64,000 nucleotides of DNA from Lactarius indigo (taxonomy: Eukaryota; Basidiomycota; Agaricomycetes; Russulales; Russulaceae). The stretch's first letter is position 1; each line of letters starts with the position of its first letter. Both the position numbers and the translations under genes were made by a program. Below are positions 24,050-35,324 of this stretch, in pieces. The notes beneath the pieces were generated by a model that saw only the letters and a program-made list of their open reading frames with translations, was not told where the DNA came from and did no database searches. Location of the stretch: NCBI GenBank assembly GCA_025766275.1, contig JAFKAC010000208.1:1-64000 (forward strand), given 5' to 3'.

Positions 24050-25250
24050 GGAATTGGTCTTGCCTAAGATCTATATCTATATTCGCTTGATACGGGAGCA
24101 CAGCTCTGACAATGACTATATAGGGCCGTTCCTGCTTGCTTGCGGCCTCTTCTTTGGATGCCGATATTTTGACACATTCTCGATTTTCTCTTCGATTGGA
24201 CGTGCCAGTGTTCTTGAAAAAGGACTCGCGCACTCCCCCCCCTAATAATATAGGGCCCTAATCCTCGAGGTCGATGGACCTGGCCTGGCGGCTTCGATAT
24301 GGGCGCTCTGCAGTTATCCTCTGATTTTCTCTTGGAGTTCCCGGGGCTGTGCCATGGAGTGTGTCCCTCTTGTTGGGGGTCCCACTCGCTCTTTAGGACT
24401 AGCATATTCTCAAGATTGATGAAGACACCACTTCTGCGGGCTTCTCCGTTCCCAATCGACCGATTTCATCACTACACTGCCAAACGAACAGAACCCTGTT
24501 TGAGGGTCCGGTCGCCTAGGGTCCGTGTGGCCTCAGTTTAGCCTTATTCGAGGGTTATTTTTTTTTGCCGCTATCTAAGGGCGACTCCTCTTGACCGGCA
24601 CGCGAATGGGGGCCGGACCCTCAAACAGGGTTCTGGTTCGTTTGGCAGTGTAGTCTCGTGACTTGAGCTGATGACATACGTTTTATTATACATTATCAAG
24701 TGGTGCTACCGTGACGCTTGCGGCCCAGTGTGCTAGTACTACGAATTGCCAGTGCTTGCATTTCTCTGTATATCCCTACACGTAAGTAAGTGCAGATACC
24801 TGACAGAGCATCCCTCAATTGGGTGGACGGGCTCGTGCACCACTTCCGCGCCTAATCCTTGAAGTCATTGAACCACTCGGCGAGGACCGGGGAACCACCT
24901 CTGTACGAGGCGCTTTGCCTTGCGTTCTGCACCCGTCCCCTCTCACCGGGACCTCAGGCAAATAGACGTTTTCAGAGAGGCTGTGCTACCACAGGGCCCT
25001 CCTTACGTGTATTTTTCAGGGTCTCACGCCTACTCTTCAGGGAAAGCACATATTAGTAGCTGGCACTCCCCACAAGATGAACGAGGACACAGCCCTTACT
25101 GGCCCGCGCTTTAGCATTTCTCCATACCTCCCCCGTAGAATCTCTAGGATGATCGCCACCTCTTGGGCGTCCGTTCCCAGTCGACGGTTCCACCACTGGT
25201 CTTGAGATGTTCGACTCGCTCAAAAGGCATCGGGGAAGGGGTCTTGGCTC
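24050..25250. repeat. Two partial copies of a roughly 400-bp block upstream of unit 2
   Basis: Three stretches resemble each other in order: about 24240-24470 (interrupted by the MITE), about 24840-25215 and about 29050-29395. Shared landmarks are GGGCGCTCTGCAG (24301 and 29085), the GACGTTTTCAGAGAGGCTGTGCTACC / GACATTCCGGAGGGACTATGCC pair, and (C/T)TCTTGGGCGTCCGTTC (25161 and 29351). Coding potential is weak. A minus-strand frame near 28905-29294 is open but has no recognisable domain. The block is absent in front of the intact S18 gene. Confidence 0.6.
24475..24650. mobile_element. MITE with about 38-bp terminal inverted repeats
   Basis: A 176-bp element flanked by TA (24473-24474 and 24651-24652). 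The left end begins CACTGCCAAACGAACAGAAC and continues into CCTGTTTGAGGGTCCGG. The right end is the inverted copy with a single extra base (GAACC-AGAACC). The TA target duplication suggests Tc1/mariner-type mobilisation. It sits inside a repeated block (24.05-24.47 kb) just after the sequence GATTTCATCAC, a position that is uninterrupted in the related block near 29.37 kb. Confidence 0.85.
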
Positions 25251-25291
25251 GCTTCGACGTGACAAAACACTCTGTCTCATTGTTCACTTCC

Positions 25292-25560
25292 CTTTCACAG
25301 ATAGCTACTTTGACTCCACCATCGTATCACTTGTCTTCCCTGGAGCCCCATCAACACAAATGTTGGCTTAGTATGCGGTGCATTACATCTCGAGCTTATC
25401 GAAGAGCCGCCTTTTTTGCCGAGGTTTCCAGAGTAGGCGAACTTAACTCGGATGAACTGGAGCGGATCGTGACGATCGCCCAGAGCCCGGCGCAGTTCAA
25501 GGCCCCCACGTGGCTCCTGACTTGTCGATGCGCCGAAGAAGCGTGGAAAAGCAACTGTTC
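25292..25560 (+). pseudogene. Ribosomal protein S18 fragment (unit 2)
   Basis: It matches the source S18 gene from its 5' flank (TTTCACAGATA, about 25291) through a mutated start region. The ATG has become GTATCACTTGTC, so no initiator remains. Part of exon 3 survives in frame as [20 protein letters not shown] (25436-25495). The sequence then jumps to the 3' end, where GCGTGG is followed by AAAAGCAACTGTT instead of TTAGAGCGACTGTT. Exon 2 and the middle of the protein are deleted. It cannot make a functional S18. Confidence 0.85.
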
Positions 25561-26833
25561 GTGCTGGAAGTACCCATGCACGCTCGCCACCTCCGATGTA
25601 ACTGTGTCATTTGTTTGTCTTTCAACCTATGCATGTATGATCGGGTGTAACGGCGTGATCTGCTCTTCCACAAATTTTGGCGGAATTGTTGCAACACAGC
25701 GAGATTTTTACAAAAAGAAAAAAAGGAGCGTGTTATTGTAAGGAACATAACTAGAAGATATCGGGTCCCTAATTCGGCGGTATAATCAAAGCAAGGTTGA
25801 GAGATGTGTGGTGTCCGAAGGAGGGGCAAGGGAATGTATGTAATCCTGTCACAACGCAACATGAGATCGCAATGTATATCAAATCGTAACTTTCGTGTTT
25901 CACAGAAAATCGGGGGCGTTGTAGAGAGTCCTCTGAGTTGGAAGGCAGAGAGGATCTACCACCAAAGAGGGGGGGAGGAAAGAGGCAGAGGGAGGAATAC
26001 AGCCAATGGCAAGGAGAGACAACAGAGAGATGAGACGAGGGCAAGCGACGAATATGAGATAACGAGGCGATGACTTGCGATGACAGATTTAAGAGTGCCC
26101 CATATTGGACCTGACTTCCGGGACAATCACACAGAGTATAGGTGACAGACGGCGACCAAGCGCTGTGTATATTCAGTGGAGAGGCACGGTTTAAATACAA
26201 GGGCAACGAGACAAGGAAACGTGGAGACAACGTGAAGAGACGCGGAACAAAATGGTAAGGTACGAGTGGCCGAGACGAGTAGCGCAGGACAAACTAACAC
26301 AAAAGATAGGGACCGGAGGCAAAGGAAAGGGGCGAGGCGTGCACTAAGATTCAAAGGTCAGGGATTATCAAACCATGGAAGGAGACCAGCAAGAGACCGT
26401 GCCCCTGCCAGAGACAGAGAGGCGACGTGGTTGGTCGTCGAAGTCGTCGACAAATTGCGAAGTGATTCTTAAGTGACTTGATAGCTTTAAGAGATAACGA
26501 AGACAATTGGGGCTGTCGAGTGGAGGGAATGAAAAAGAACACGAGTCCCGAGGACGCGCGGCCTTGGAACGAGCGGCCGACAATCCGTTATCGAGGCAAC
26601 CCGCGTCGGCGTCCATCGCGACGTGGCGGGTGACGGGTTAATGGACCAATAAACGAGCGACGAGAGCGGATGAAGAGAGAGAGAGAGAGCGGATGTGCGT
26701 GTGGAGAGATGGCGAATGTCACGGTGATGGCGGATATGTGTGACGGTCGTGAGAGTGCATGTCCGAATTGGCAGGTGTGCCCTGAAAATACCGTAAATAT
26801 GGGCAATTGCGCGCTCAGCTCTCGAGCTGGCCT
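25561..26833. other. GA-rich spacer of unit 2
   Basis: Homologous to 17589-18926. It contains purine-rich low-complexity DNA, including a (GA)n run near 26675-26692. No gene is supported; the open minus-strand frames are Ser/Pro/Leu-rich composition artefacts. Confidence 0.5.
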
Positions 26834-27566
26834 TTACAACGTATGAGGTGGAAAGGAATATACTTTCTGAATCACCATCGAGCCCGAGTCTGCTCTCAAG
26901 TCTGCCCCATCAAGTGCCTTCTTATTTCGGCCCCACGGATCCAGCCACATACCCGGCTTTTGTAGTTCATAGGCCTTCACTTGAACCGAAACAATCGCCT
27001 GGTCCTCCCCCTCACGGAGGGAAATGGCGCCGTTGATGATCTGTTTCAGGATTAACCACGGATCGAATGTCTCAATTTGGCTCCGCTCAGGAATGCGACC
27101 ATAATATTCGTGGTAACTGCGATGGTCCTCTTGTTGCCAGTGCTTCTTGAATAAGTCGGCACGATTTCCCCTCCACGTGCAATGTGGAAGTGGGCAGTGG
27201 ATGAAATACGGGACGTGTGTCAGCTCGTGTCTATCCCGCTCCTGCCGACGAGGGAACGATGCCAGGCAAATGCGGCACGGCCAGCGAATCCTCGTGGCGG
27301 TGGTGGGTGGTGTGATGGTGCTCTGGACAGAGTAGAATGGCGGGGGCAAGTTAGGCTGTAACTGGACGCAGACAAGACCCTTGGCGTTGGCCAATTGCTC
27401 AACAAGCTATTAGGGTTAAAACAAATGAATCATTGATTGATACATAGTCAGAGAAAATTTGACAGACTTGGTGGGACGCCGAGCACTGGCAGAAGAAGTT
27501 TTTAAAGAGATTTTTGCCATGTGTGTGTTGGAAAAGGTAGCCGTGCATAGGACAACTGTTGTTCAT
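26834..27566 (-). CDS. Two-finger C2H2 zinc-finger protein, copy 2
   Basis: Two exons. Exon 1 (27566 to about 27468) encodes MNNSCPMHGYLFQHTHGKNL..FCQCSASHQ. A 60-nt intron (GTCTGT..AATAG) follows. Exon 2 runs to 26834, giving about 215 residues in all. Finger 1 is C-x2-C-x12-H-x3-H (CRICLASFPRRQERDRHELTH) split here as CRIC..RDRHELTH. Finger 2 is C-x4-C-x12-H-x5-H (CPLPHC..KKHWQQEDH). Downstream comes the conserved segment FDPWLILKQIINGAISLREG and MWLDPWGRNKKALD. The frame is fully open, unlike copy 1. The function is unknown; DNA or RNA binding is possible from the fingers. The C-terminus is longer than in copy 3 because the common stop is passed. Confidence 0.7.
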
Positions 27567-29544
27567 AATTGGGACAGGAAAGTGCGCGAGTTGGTAGGAG
27601 GACCAAGAGAGAAGAACGGCACTGTGCTAGTCGTTCGGGGAAAATTAGGCAGGTTATATACACATCTACTTCACGGTTGAGCTAGCACACGGACTAGTGA
27701 ACACTAGAGCACAGGTGCATCTAGGCAATTGGCGGGAAACACCATAGAAGCTACGATAAGCACCACATCGTGTCGATCTAAAGCCTCATGTGGGGCACTT
27801 GGGGGCCTGTAGTGTTGAAGGCACAGATCTCAGTCTACGTGCACTAGGTGGGAGATGGTTGTATGGTGCCCGTAGTCCGGCGGATCTAAAGAGGGTGACT
27901 TGAATGTTTACGTCCTGGTCTGCGCCGTGAACTTGAAATCTCCTGAGTTGTGTGTGAAGCCGCGCCATTGACCCACCGATCAGCACGCCCAGCTTTCACC
28001 CCGGCCATCTCTGATGCTGCGCGCCGCACTAAGCGCGTCCTTTTAGTATGAACGAACGCGTGAGATGAGTCCTCTCGGCCCTCATAAGCCCGGGCGTCAG
28101 TATTGAACCATGAACACGGTTCAACATAGACAGGAACCTGTGCGATCTCGAACAACCTGAAAGCAACAACCACGCCTCGACGCGTGTGTTATCCTGCTCA
28201 TTAATAACCATTAGGGGGGCGGAGGCGGTTATGTATGCAGAGACTTACATGAAGCACTAGCCTGAGCACGTGAACATGGTAGGCCTGCACATACAGTAAC
28301 GTTGTCTTCTTACGTTATCTTACGTGAAACCTGGATCCCCCTTTTCTTCCTGGCACATTTCAGATACCGTCACTGAGGTTCTGATGCTGTACTTGACAAA
28401 GCCTCATGTTAGACTCATGTCAACAGTTCCGCAATTATCCTCCTGGAAGTCCTATTAACTCTTAATTCCTATCATCCCCAACTGCATCGTGTGGCACACG
28501 CTGAATGGGATACATGAAGTCATCTACCGTTTATTTTGCCCAGGGGTGCTCATGTATAGGAGACTTGGTATTTCAAGTAATGTTCTGCACTCTCAGGCGC
28601 ACGAAAATGGATATTAAAAGAAAAATAAAGTCCTTCTTGGACGCTCTTTTGGCGTTCCAAAAGTTGGTGAATTGTCGGAAGGAGCCTTCACCGGCGGTAT
28701 AATCGTTTGTGGTACCTTGTGCCAGTTAAATCAATGACGACACCCCCGATCCAGAAAAGCTAGAGCTGGTGCAATCCTCGTTTCCTGGAATCTAAAAGCA
28801 AAACTGACATCTTCGAGTGCCAGTTCGCCACAGCAAGATCGAGTAGATATATGTGCTATCTATAACTTGAAAATGCCAATGGTAATCATATAAGGCAGTT
28901 CACCTCACCAGCATTTTACGCAATTACTGGCGTGCCCTTGCCTACCTCTTTGAATGCCGGCATGTAGGCAACGCAGATCTTTGACACTGTAGTCCTCATT
29001 GACCGGGCGTGCCAGCTCACGGTACCCCTTTCGCAACGGTACGTAATACGTACGTAATCCTCGAGGGCGGTAGCCTTGATATGGGCGCTCTGCAGAGTGT
29101 AACTTACTCATCCTCTGATCCCCCTCTCGCCGGAATCTCTTGCGAATAGACATTCCGGAGGGACTATGCCGTGATTCCTCCCTACGCGTCTTGTTGGGGC
29201 CCCACACCTTACTCTCCATGCAGCTTCGTGAATAGTACACACCCCTCTCAAAGTCAACAAAGGACACACCCTCTACTGACCCACGCTTTAACATTTCTCT
29301 GAGCCTCCCCGGATATAGCTCAAAATTGCTTTTGGGTGTTGGCCGCCTCTTGGGCGTCCGTTCACAATCGACTGTTTCATCGCCGGTCTCGAGATTCGAA
29401 GCTTATGACACATGAAGTACTACACACCTAAGACAAGCAACTTTTCACCTCACGGTCAGTGTCATGCCCTTGCTTCGGTATGCGACATGTAAGTGGTGCA
29501 AATCCCCAGTAGACAAAAAAAAAAACACTGGTTATTTTCTTTTC
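27567..29544. other. Upstream region of C2H2 copy 2 and unassigned DNA before unit 3
   Basis: 27567 to about 27930 matches the upstream regions at 23547-24000 and 31693-32110, including the landmark GGTTATATACACATCTACTTCACGG, which contains a TATA-like element. A 95-codon minus-strand frame (27886-28173) is open but has no motif I recognise. About 28200-28950 looks unique and non-coding. From about 28980 the repeated block preceding unit 3 begins. Confidence 0.45.
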
Positions 29545-29800
29545 ACAAATAATCACTTCGACTGTGCCATCATGTCACCTGTCTTCCCTGAATCCAATCA
29601 ATACAGATGTCGACCTCGGCAAGCGGTATTTGGGCTTGTCGAAGAGCTGACTTTCTAGGTTCCCAGAGCGGGCGAGCTTAACTCGAATGGACCGAAGGGG
29701 CTCGTAACAATCACCCCGAACCCCACGCAGTTCAAGATCCCCCTACGGTTCCTGACCGTTGGTGTGTCGAAGAAGTGCGGCAAAGTGGCCGTTTATGCTG
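29545..29800 (+). pseudogene. Ribosomal protein S18 fragment (unit 3)
   Basis: Independent remnant of the S18 gene. The start region reads CATCATGTCACCTGTCTTCC (ATG kept, MSPVFPESNQ). The DNA then skips exon 2, keeping only a CGACCTCGGCAAGCGGT scrap. Exon 3 is eroded (AGAGCGGGCGAGCTTAACTC followed by divergent codons and a frame break). The C-terminal VGVSKKCG-like coding (about 29760-29783) is fused close behind. Stops and deletions rule out an S18 product. Confidence 0.85.
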
Positions 29801-31015
29801 CAAGTATGGATGCGCGCTCACTGGTGTCCCCTCCGATGTTACTGTGTTTTTTCTTAATCTACGCATACATGACCGAATGTAAACGGCACGATCTGCTCTC
29901 CCACACATTTAAGTGGAATTGTTGTGACGCAGCAAGATCGCACGACAAATAAAGAGGTGATACTGTAAGGAGCATAAATAGATACTCGATTTAGGTAGTA
30001 GTTGAGGCAGAGTAGGGCGATGTGTAGTGTCTGAAGGAGGGGTAAGGAATAGTGTGGAATCGTATCATAACACAACATACGAGATCATCATGCATATCGA
30101 ATCGCAACTTGCATGTTTTATGGGAAGCGGAGACGCTGTATGGATATTGAGTCCTGTGAGCTAAAAGGCGCAGTGAGTCTACCATGGAAGAGGGGGGGGG
30201 GGGGGGGGGAGGAAACATTGGAAGGAATATAGCCAAGGGCTGGAGAGCGAATGGTTCGATGATGCGATGCGATGACTTGTGAGGATGGGCTTGGGTGTCT
30301 TCAATTGGGCCCGACTTCCGGAGTAATCACACAGAGTTAGAGGGTAACAAACGGCGACTGAGCGCTGTGTACATTCAGTAGAGGCCTAATTTAAATACAA
30401 GGGGAACGGGGGAAGGGGAAGGGGAAGGGTGAGAGCAAGGTAAGAGTGTAGCAGACATAGGGGAACGAGACAAGGAAACGCGGAGACAAGGTAATGAAAT
30501 GCGGAACGAAACAGTGAAGTACGGGTGGTCGAGACGAGTAGCACGCTGGCGCGACTTGAAAGATGGAGATCCGATCCGAGGCTGGGGCAAGGGGCGACGC
30601 GTGTGCACAAAATTTGAGGATTACCAAACCAGGGAAGGAGACCGCGCCTCTGCCAAAAACAGAGTGGCAGCGTAGCCGGTGGCTGAAGTGATCGACGGGT
30701 TGCGACTTGGGTTGCTTGACTTAGAAAGATGTCGGGAGTGTCGATTAGAGAGAACAAAGGGCAACCCGAGGACACGCGTTGATGTGTGTGAATAGGCAAA
30801 AAAAGTGGAGGAAGAGAGAGAGAGAGAGAGAGAGAGTGTGTGTGTGTGTATGAACGCCTTGGTTGATGAATTGCGGCGGGTGCAATGTCGTGGGAATGCG
30901 AGTCCAAAATGGCAGGCATGCTCCGCGGCGCTTCCAATTCGATACCGAAAATGCATAAGACCAGCTCAGCGCTCGCGCTGGCCTTACAACGTATGAGGAG
31001 GAATAGATATACTTT
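29801..31015. other. GA-rich spacer of unit 3 with homopolymer and dinucleotide runs
   Basis: Homologous to the spacers of units 1 and 2. It contains an uninterrupted run of about 20 G at 30189-30208 and a (GA)n-(GT)n microsatellite at about 30814-30848. No gene is supported. Confidence 0.55.
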
Positions 31016-31692
31016 CTAAGTTCGAACCTGCCCAATCAAGTGCCTCTTATTTCGGCCCCACGGATCCATCAACATGCTCGGCTTTTGTAGTTCGCAGGCC
31101 TTCATTTGAACCAAAAAAATCGCCTGGTCCTCTCCCTCACGAAGGGAAAAGGCGCCTTGGATGATCTGTTTCAGGATCAACCATGGGTCGAATGTCTCGA
31201 TTTGGCTCTGCCCAGGAGTGCGGCCATAATAATCGTGGTAACTGCGATGATCCTCCTGTTGCCAGTGCTTCTTGAATAGGTCGGTACGATTTCCCCTCCA
31301 CGTGCAATGCGGAAGTGGGCAGTGAATGAAATATGGGACATGTTTCAGTTCGTGTCTGTCCCGCTCTTGTCGACGGGGGAAAAATTCTGAGCAAATTGGG
31401 CATTGCCAACGATTCCGATTCCGAGTCACCATGGCAGTACCGAGTGGTATGACGGTGTTGTGGATAGTGGAAGATGGCAGGGGAAAGTTAGGCTGCGGCT
31501 GGATGAAGTTACCGGTGCTAGTCCATCGCTCGATAAGCTATCAAGGTTAAGAAATGAATCATCAAGGGGTGCATGGCCAAAAAGCATTTGACCGACCTGG
31601 TGGGATGCCGAGCACTGGCAGAAGGAGTTTGCAAAGCGATTTTCGCCGGGTGTGTGTTGGAGGTAGCTGGGTACAGGATAATTGCTGTTCAT
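31016..31692 (-). CDS. Two-finger C2H2 zinc-finger protein, copy 3
   Basis: Two exons. Exon 1 (31692 to about 31600) encodes MNSNYPVPSYLQHTPGENRF..FCQCSASHQ. A 59-nt intron (GTCGGT..GATAG) lies at the same phase-0 position as in copies 1 and 2. Exon 2 begins LIERWTSTGNFIQPQPNFPL and ends at 31016, giving about 206 residues. Finger 1 is C-x2-C-x12-H-x3-H (CPIC..RDRHELKH). Finger 2 is C-x4-C-x12-H-x5-H (CPLPHC..KKHWQQEDH). The conserved tail FDPWLILKQIIQGAFSLREG..DPWGRNKR follows. No stop or frameshift was found. With copy 2 it forms a pair of apparently functional paralogues, while copy 1 has decayed. Cellular role unknown. Confidence 0.72.
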
Positions 31693-33813
31693 AGCAGGGG
31701 CAGGAAAGAGCTCAAGCTGGAAGAAACTTAGGAGACGAGAACAGCGCTGTGTTAGTACCTCGGGATAATTCAGGCCGGTTATATACACATCTACCTCACG
31801 GTTGGACGAGTAAACGGACGAGTAAGCGCCAGTACCAAGTGCATACATGCATCGGGCGATTAGTAGGAAGAGCAAAAGAAGTTACAATATGTTTCATCGT
31901 GTTCGTCTGACGTCTCATGTTGGGCACCTTTAGAGCACTCTTTTTTGGAACCTGTGACGTTAAAGGCACGGTTCTCGGTCCAAGGATAACGTGGAGACTG
32001 GAAATGAGTAAAATAAGCACCCGCAATCAGGCCGATTCAAGTCTGATTGGGTAGGTGGCAAAACCTGACTTGGATGGATGATAGGTAATGTTTACGCCCT
32101 TCTCGGCGCCCTGGATATACTAGACCTAATCGAGAGAACCCGTGAGGAACCGAGCCGCAGCCTCCATCGAGGTATCCGTGAGAGCGTCATTATCCATGTT
32201 TGCTTGAGCTCATGCTATGTGTGGCTGGAGCTGAGGTGTAGTGTAGGGATTGATTCCAACAGAATGACAGCTTCCAAGTCAATGTCTCCCCTGATCTCCC
32301 ATGATGTTTGCGTGATTTCCGTACAGCCGCGACTGTATGAGTTGGTCCAGATAAACATATCCGTATATAGAAGGGACCGACCAGCAGCCTGAGAGACCTG
32401 CTGTCATCGCGTCGCATCGCTGGCTATAATTGCAGTAAGAACCTGCCTTACCCAACGGGTGCTTGATTGCAGCGAAATTGTTGAGATCCGAGAATTTAAT
32501 TGCAGTAGGTCCACCACATTTTTGACAACATAGCGAACACGCCTGAGCATTTCCACACTCGACTCGGATGCGTAGAATATGGTGGCTGCCAGATGCAGAA
32601 CAAGGAACAGATGCGGTCGTATTTTTTTTGCCATACAGCAAAGATTGCTGATGCGGGACACGGCTGAAATGTTTGCGTGCTGACATGCTGCGCTGATGCT
32701 ATGTAAAACAAGGTGAATTTTGCCCAACTGAGCGTCTTTTCAGGAAGTACAATGGCAGATGACAACGGGGACTTTGAATCTCGTCACCATATGGAAACCT
32801 TTATGTTCTTTTAGGTATTTTCCATGGTTCTATCACCAAAAGACTGGAGTCTCGTCCCCGTGCATTGCGGCACTGCGATAAGAACGCAATTACGGTCGTC
32901 ATGCAACTCTGAAGGCGGCTCAAGTGCAGCTCACCAACTGAAGCGGCTCCCGACCGCAAATATAAAGGCGAGCGCTCAATCATGTCCTTCTTTTGAAAAG
33001 GGGAAGACGGCATAAGCGCACAGGACCGAGCAGAAGCACACGGTGGATGCGAAAACTGTAGAACCCGAACGCAAGCTGTTGCTCAGGCCTCAGGCCGTAA
33101 ACAACATGCAAGCAAAGTTGGAAGTCCGCCGTGACCTTGTGTCGGGACAATGGCTGCCAGTGTACGCCGTACAGTACACTATCAGCAATACTGGAAGCTC
33201 CTCTCCCAAATGCTTTTCGCATACACGATCGGCATTTACCACTTGCGAGGAATGAGGCTTCGAATTCAGAAGTAAGAAATAGAGTTCGCCAAGAAATCGC
33301 GCAGTATTCGTAAAGTAGGACCACCATCTGTAACGAAGTGATCAGGACGATGTGGACGACCAGGAGACCGAACACGCGGTAGAGGTGCACAATATGCAAG
33401 GCGGGAAATGAGGGGAAATGCTGAAGATGCAGAATTGGTCAAAGAGTTCAAATGTCGTGTGTGCAGTGTAGTCAGAAATGACAACTAGTCACGCGAATGT
33501 CGTACCAGCGTTCGACGGTGACCGTAAACTGTGATAGGAACACAATTCCAGAACAGGGGAGTAGAGGGGCCCAAACGTGTGTCAGTCAGCAGTTGGAAGC
33601 CATTACACGAAGCTTATTCCAGTGCCAACGTGCGATGGGCACGATCGAATCTCTTACCTGACACAGTAAGCAGGATTGTCAAGTCAAGTAGATGGGAATT
33701 GCAAGGGAATTTTTGCGAACTTTCGCGAACTTTGGCATCGGTCCGGTTCAACCGGCACTGCTTAAATAAACAAGTTGCTTTAAGTCCTCCTCGCCATCGG
33801 CACATCTGACCTC
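31693..33813. other. Upstream region of C2H2 copy 3 and unassigned intergenic DNA
   Basis: About 31693-32110 is the third copy of the C2H2 upstream region; the triplicated homology ends near GGTAATGTTTACGCCCTTC..CGGCGCCCTGG (32086-32112). From there to 33813 I recognise no gene. Open frames of 70-139 codons on both strands show no domain and no sensible splice partners. It may hold degraded sequence. Confidence 0.45.
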
Positions 33814-34725
33814 ATGGTGTCCTGTTACTGGGTACAGCCCGCACAGCACCCCTGGTTCAAACCAAAAAATTTGAAGCGTAAATCACCTTCGATGTTACTT
33901 CGCTCAGAGTCGCCCTCGCCCGTAGACGAGGATGACCCTGACTCGCGCGTAAAGCGACAACGCCTCACCACTCTCACCCTGGAGCACACGCGTCCGCAGA
34001 AACGTAAACTGCCGCCGTCGTGTCCACAGTCACCGATCGAGGAGGAAGACATCGTCACCAAAAGACAGCGGTACACGGTGCTCGAACACGGGATCGAGCG
34101 CCTTTCGCTCACCCCGCCCAGCCATCCCGCACAAGACGCAACGATGCCCGCGCCCGGCGTCCCCGAGCTGGTAACCCGTTTGCCCGCCCCCGTTCCCGTC
34201 CCCACTGTTCCCGACTTTGATTTTCCGTCGTTGTGGCTCCCCACGGCCGCTCCTGGCTTTCAATCGCCGACAACCCTCGACCCTCCTCCCCCCTTTGCAA
34301 CAACGGCGATTCCCGCAGCGCCCGCAAGCTTTGCTGGCGCCGAGGACGTCAAAATGCGCTCGTCGTCGTGGTACGAGCCCGAGAAAGACCGTACGTGCGT
34401 GCGTCGTGCTTTTGTTGAGCAACCCCCCCACTGACATGTATGCGCAGGGATCGTCGTGACCGACTTGGACGCGTCGTCGGACGACGAAGACTGCGTGGAC
34501 GACGCACCAAAGCTCCCGCGTGCGGTCCTGCAGGCGCTGTTGCGCGGGCGCCCCGACCCCGCGGCGCGTGGGGACGTTCCGCGGATGTTGCTGGCAGGGC
34601 TGTTGCCATCGCCGTCCGCGCCTTTACAACCATCGTCGCTCCCATCGCCGCCACCACCACTTGAGCTGGCGAGCTTCTTCTCTGGGTCTGCATCGTCAGA
34701 CGAGGCGATGGATGTCGAGCAGTGA
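33814..34725 (+). CDS. Hypothetical Ser/Pro-rich protein, conserved C-terminal acidic motif
   Basis: Two exons (33814-34388 and 34448-34725; intron GTACGT..GCGCAG) encode about 284 residues. The protein is mostly low complexity (Pro, Ser, Arg). Two related basic patches, RVKRQRLTTLTLEHTRPQKR and TKRQRYTVLEHGIERLSL, could be nuclear signals. Across the splice junction it reads MRSSSWYEPEKDRIVVTDLD followed by ASSDDEDC. This is the most protein-like, motif-like segment, and I have the impression it recurs in agaricomycete hypothetical proteins. It ends in a Pro/Ser-rich, acidic tail (SDEAMDVEQ). An internal ATG at 33886 (MLLRSESPSPVDED) is a plausible alternative start. No function is assigned. 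Confidence 0.65.
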
Positions 34726-35324
34726 CACCTTTATTTTGATAGGTGCTTTCTCTCCCCCTCCCACCACATCTTCGTTTCTCTCTCTCCTACACTTCCCACT
34801 TTCGTGCACGATTTTTTATATTTAATACCGTATTCGCCATTAAATGCTATTTCTGCACAAGTTCTGATGTCCAAGACCACGTTGCAACCTGGTTGAGCTT
34901 AGCCCAGCAGAACTCATACACGAAAGGCGCTTATCAGCAATAAGCCCCACGGTCCAGACTGTTACTGAGAGCTATTAAATGACGACGGCTTCGATTTCTG
35001 GTTCTTTCTATCAGCCGACAAAAATCTATCGGTCACGGGAGAAGGAAGGCGGGAAAAAACATAAATAGGTTCAAAGCCCCAAAAATAACAAGTGACGACG
35101 AAGGGAATTTTTTTTTTGATAAACAACAGGTATTTTGTGTTTTCTACTGGCCGACACCAAACCAATTGCCAGCGGGAGGGGGGAAAAAATGTGACCGACC
35201 GCGCATCGTAAGAACCCCGAACATCAATGTCCAGACAACTGCCCCCAAAACGGCCGCGAGAAGGCAGGTACCAGCACCGTACCCCACAGTGGCGATAAGA
35301 GGCGAAGGGGGGGGGGGGTTTCAC
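34726..35324. other. Convergent intergenic region
   Basis: 599 bp between the stop codons of the hypothetical gene and NF-YA. It holds 3' untranslated sequence and homopolymer runs (T9 near 35109, G10 near 35308). No gene is seen. Confidence 0.5.

Noticed and set aside
24000..25300. A transposase-encoding element around the MITE
   Set aside because: No DDE-type or other transposase motif was seen on either strand; only the short inverted-repeat element is supported.
28100..28140. GGTTCAA string as a possible tRNA B box
   Set aside because: No matching A box or cloverleaf could be drawn around it; no tRNA gene is supported anywhere in the window.
28905..29294. 129-codon minus-strand frame in the repeated block
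   Set aside because: The related block at 24.84-25.25 kb is only partly open in this frame and no domain is visible; treated as repeat DNA.
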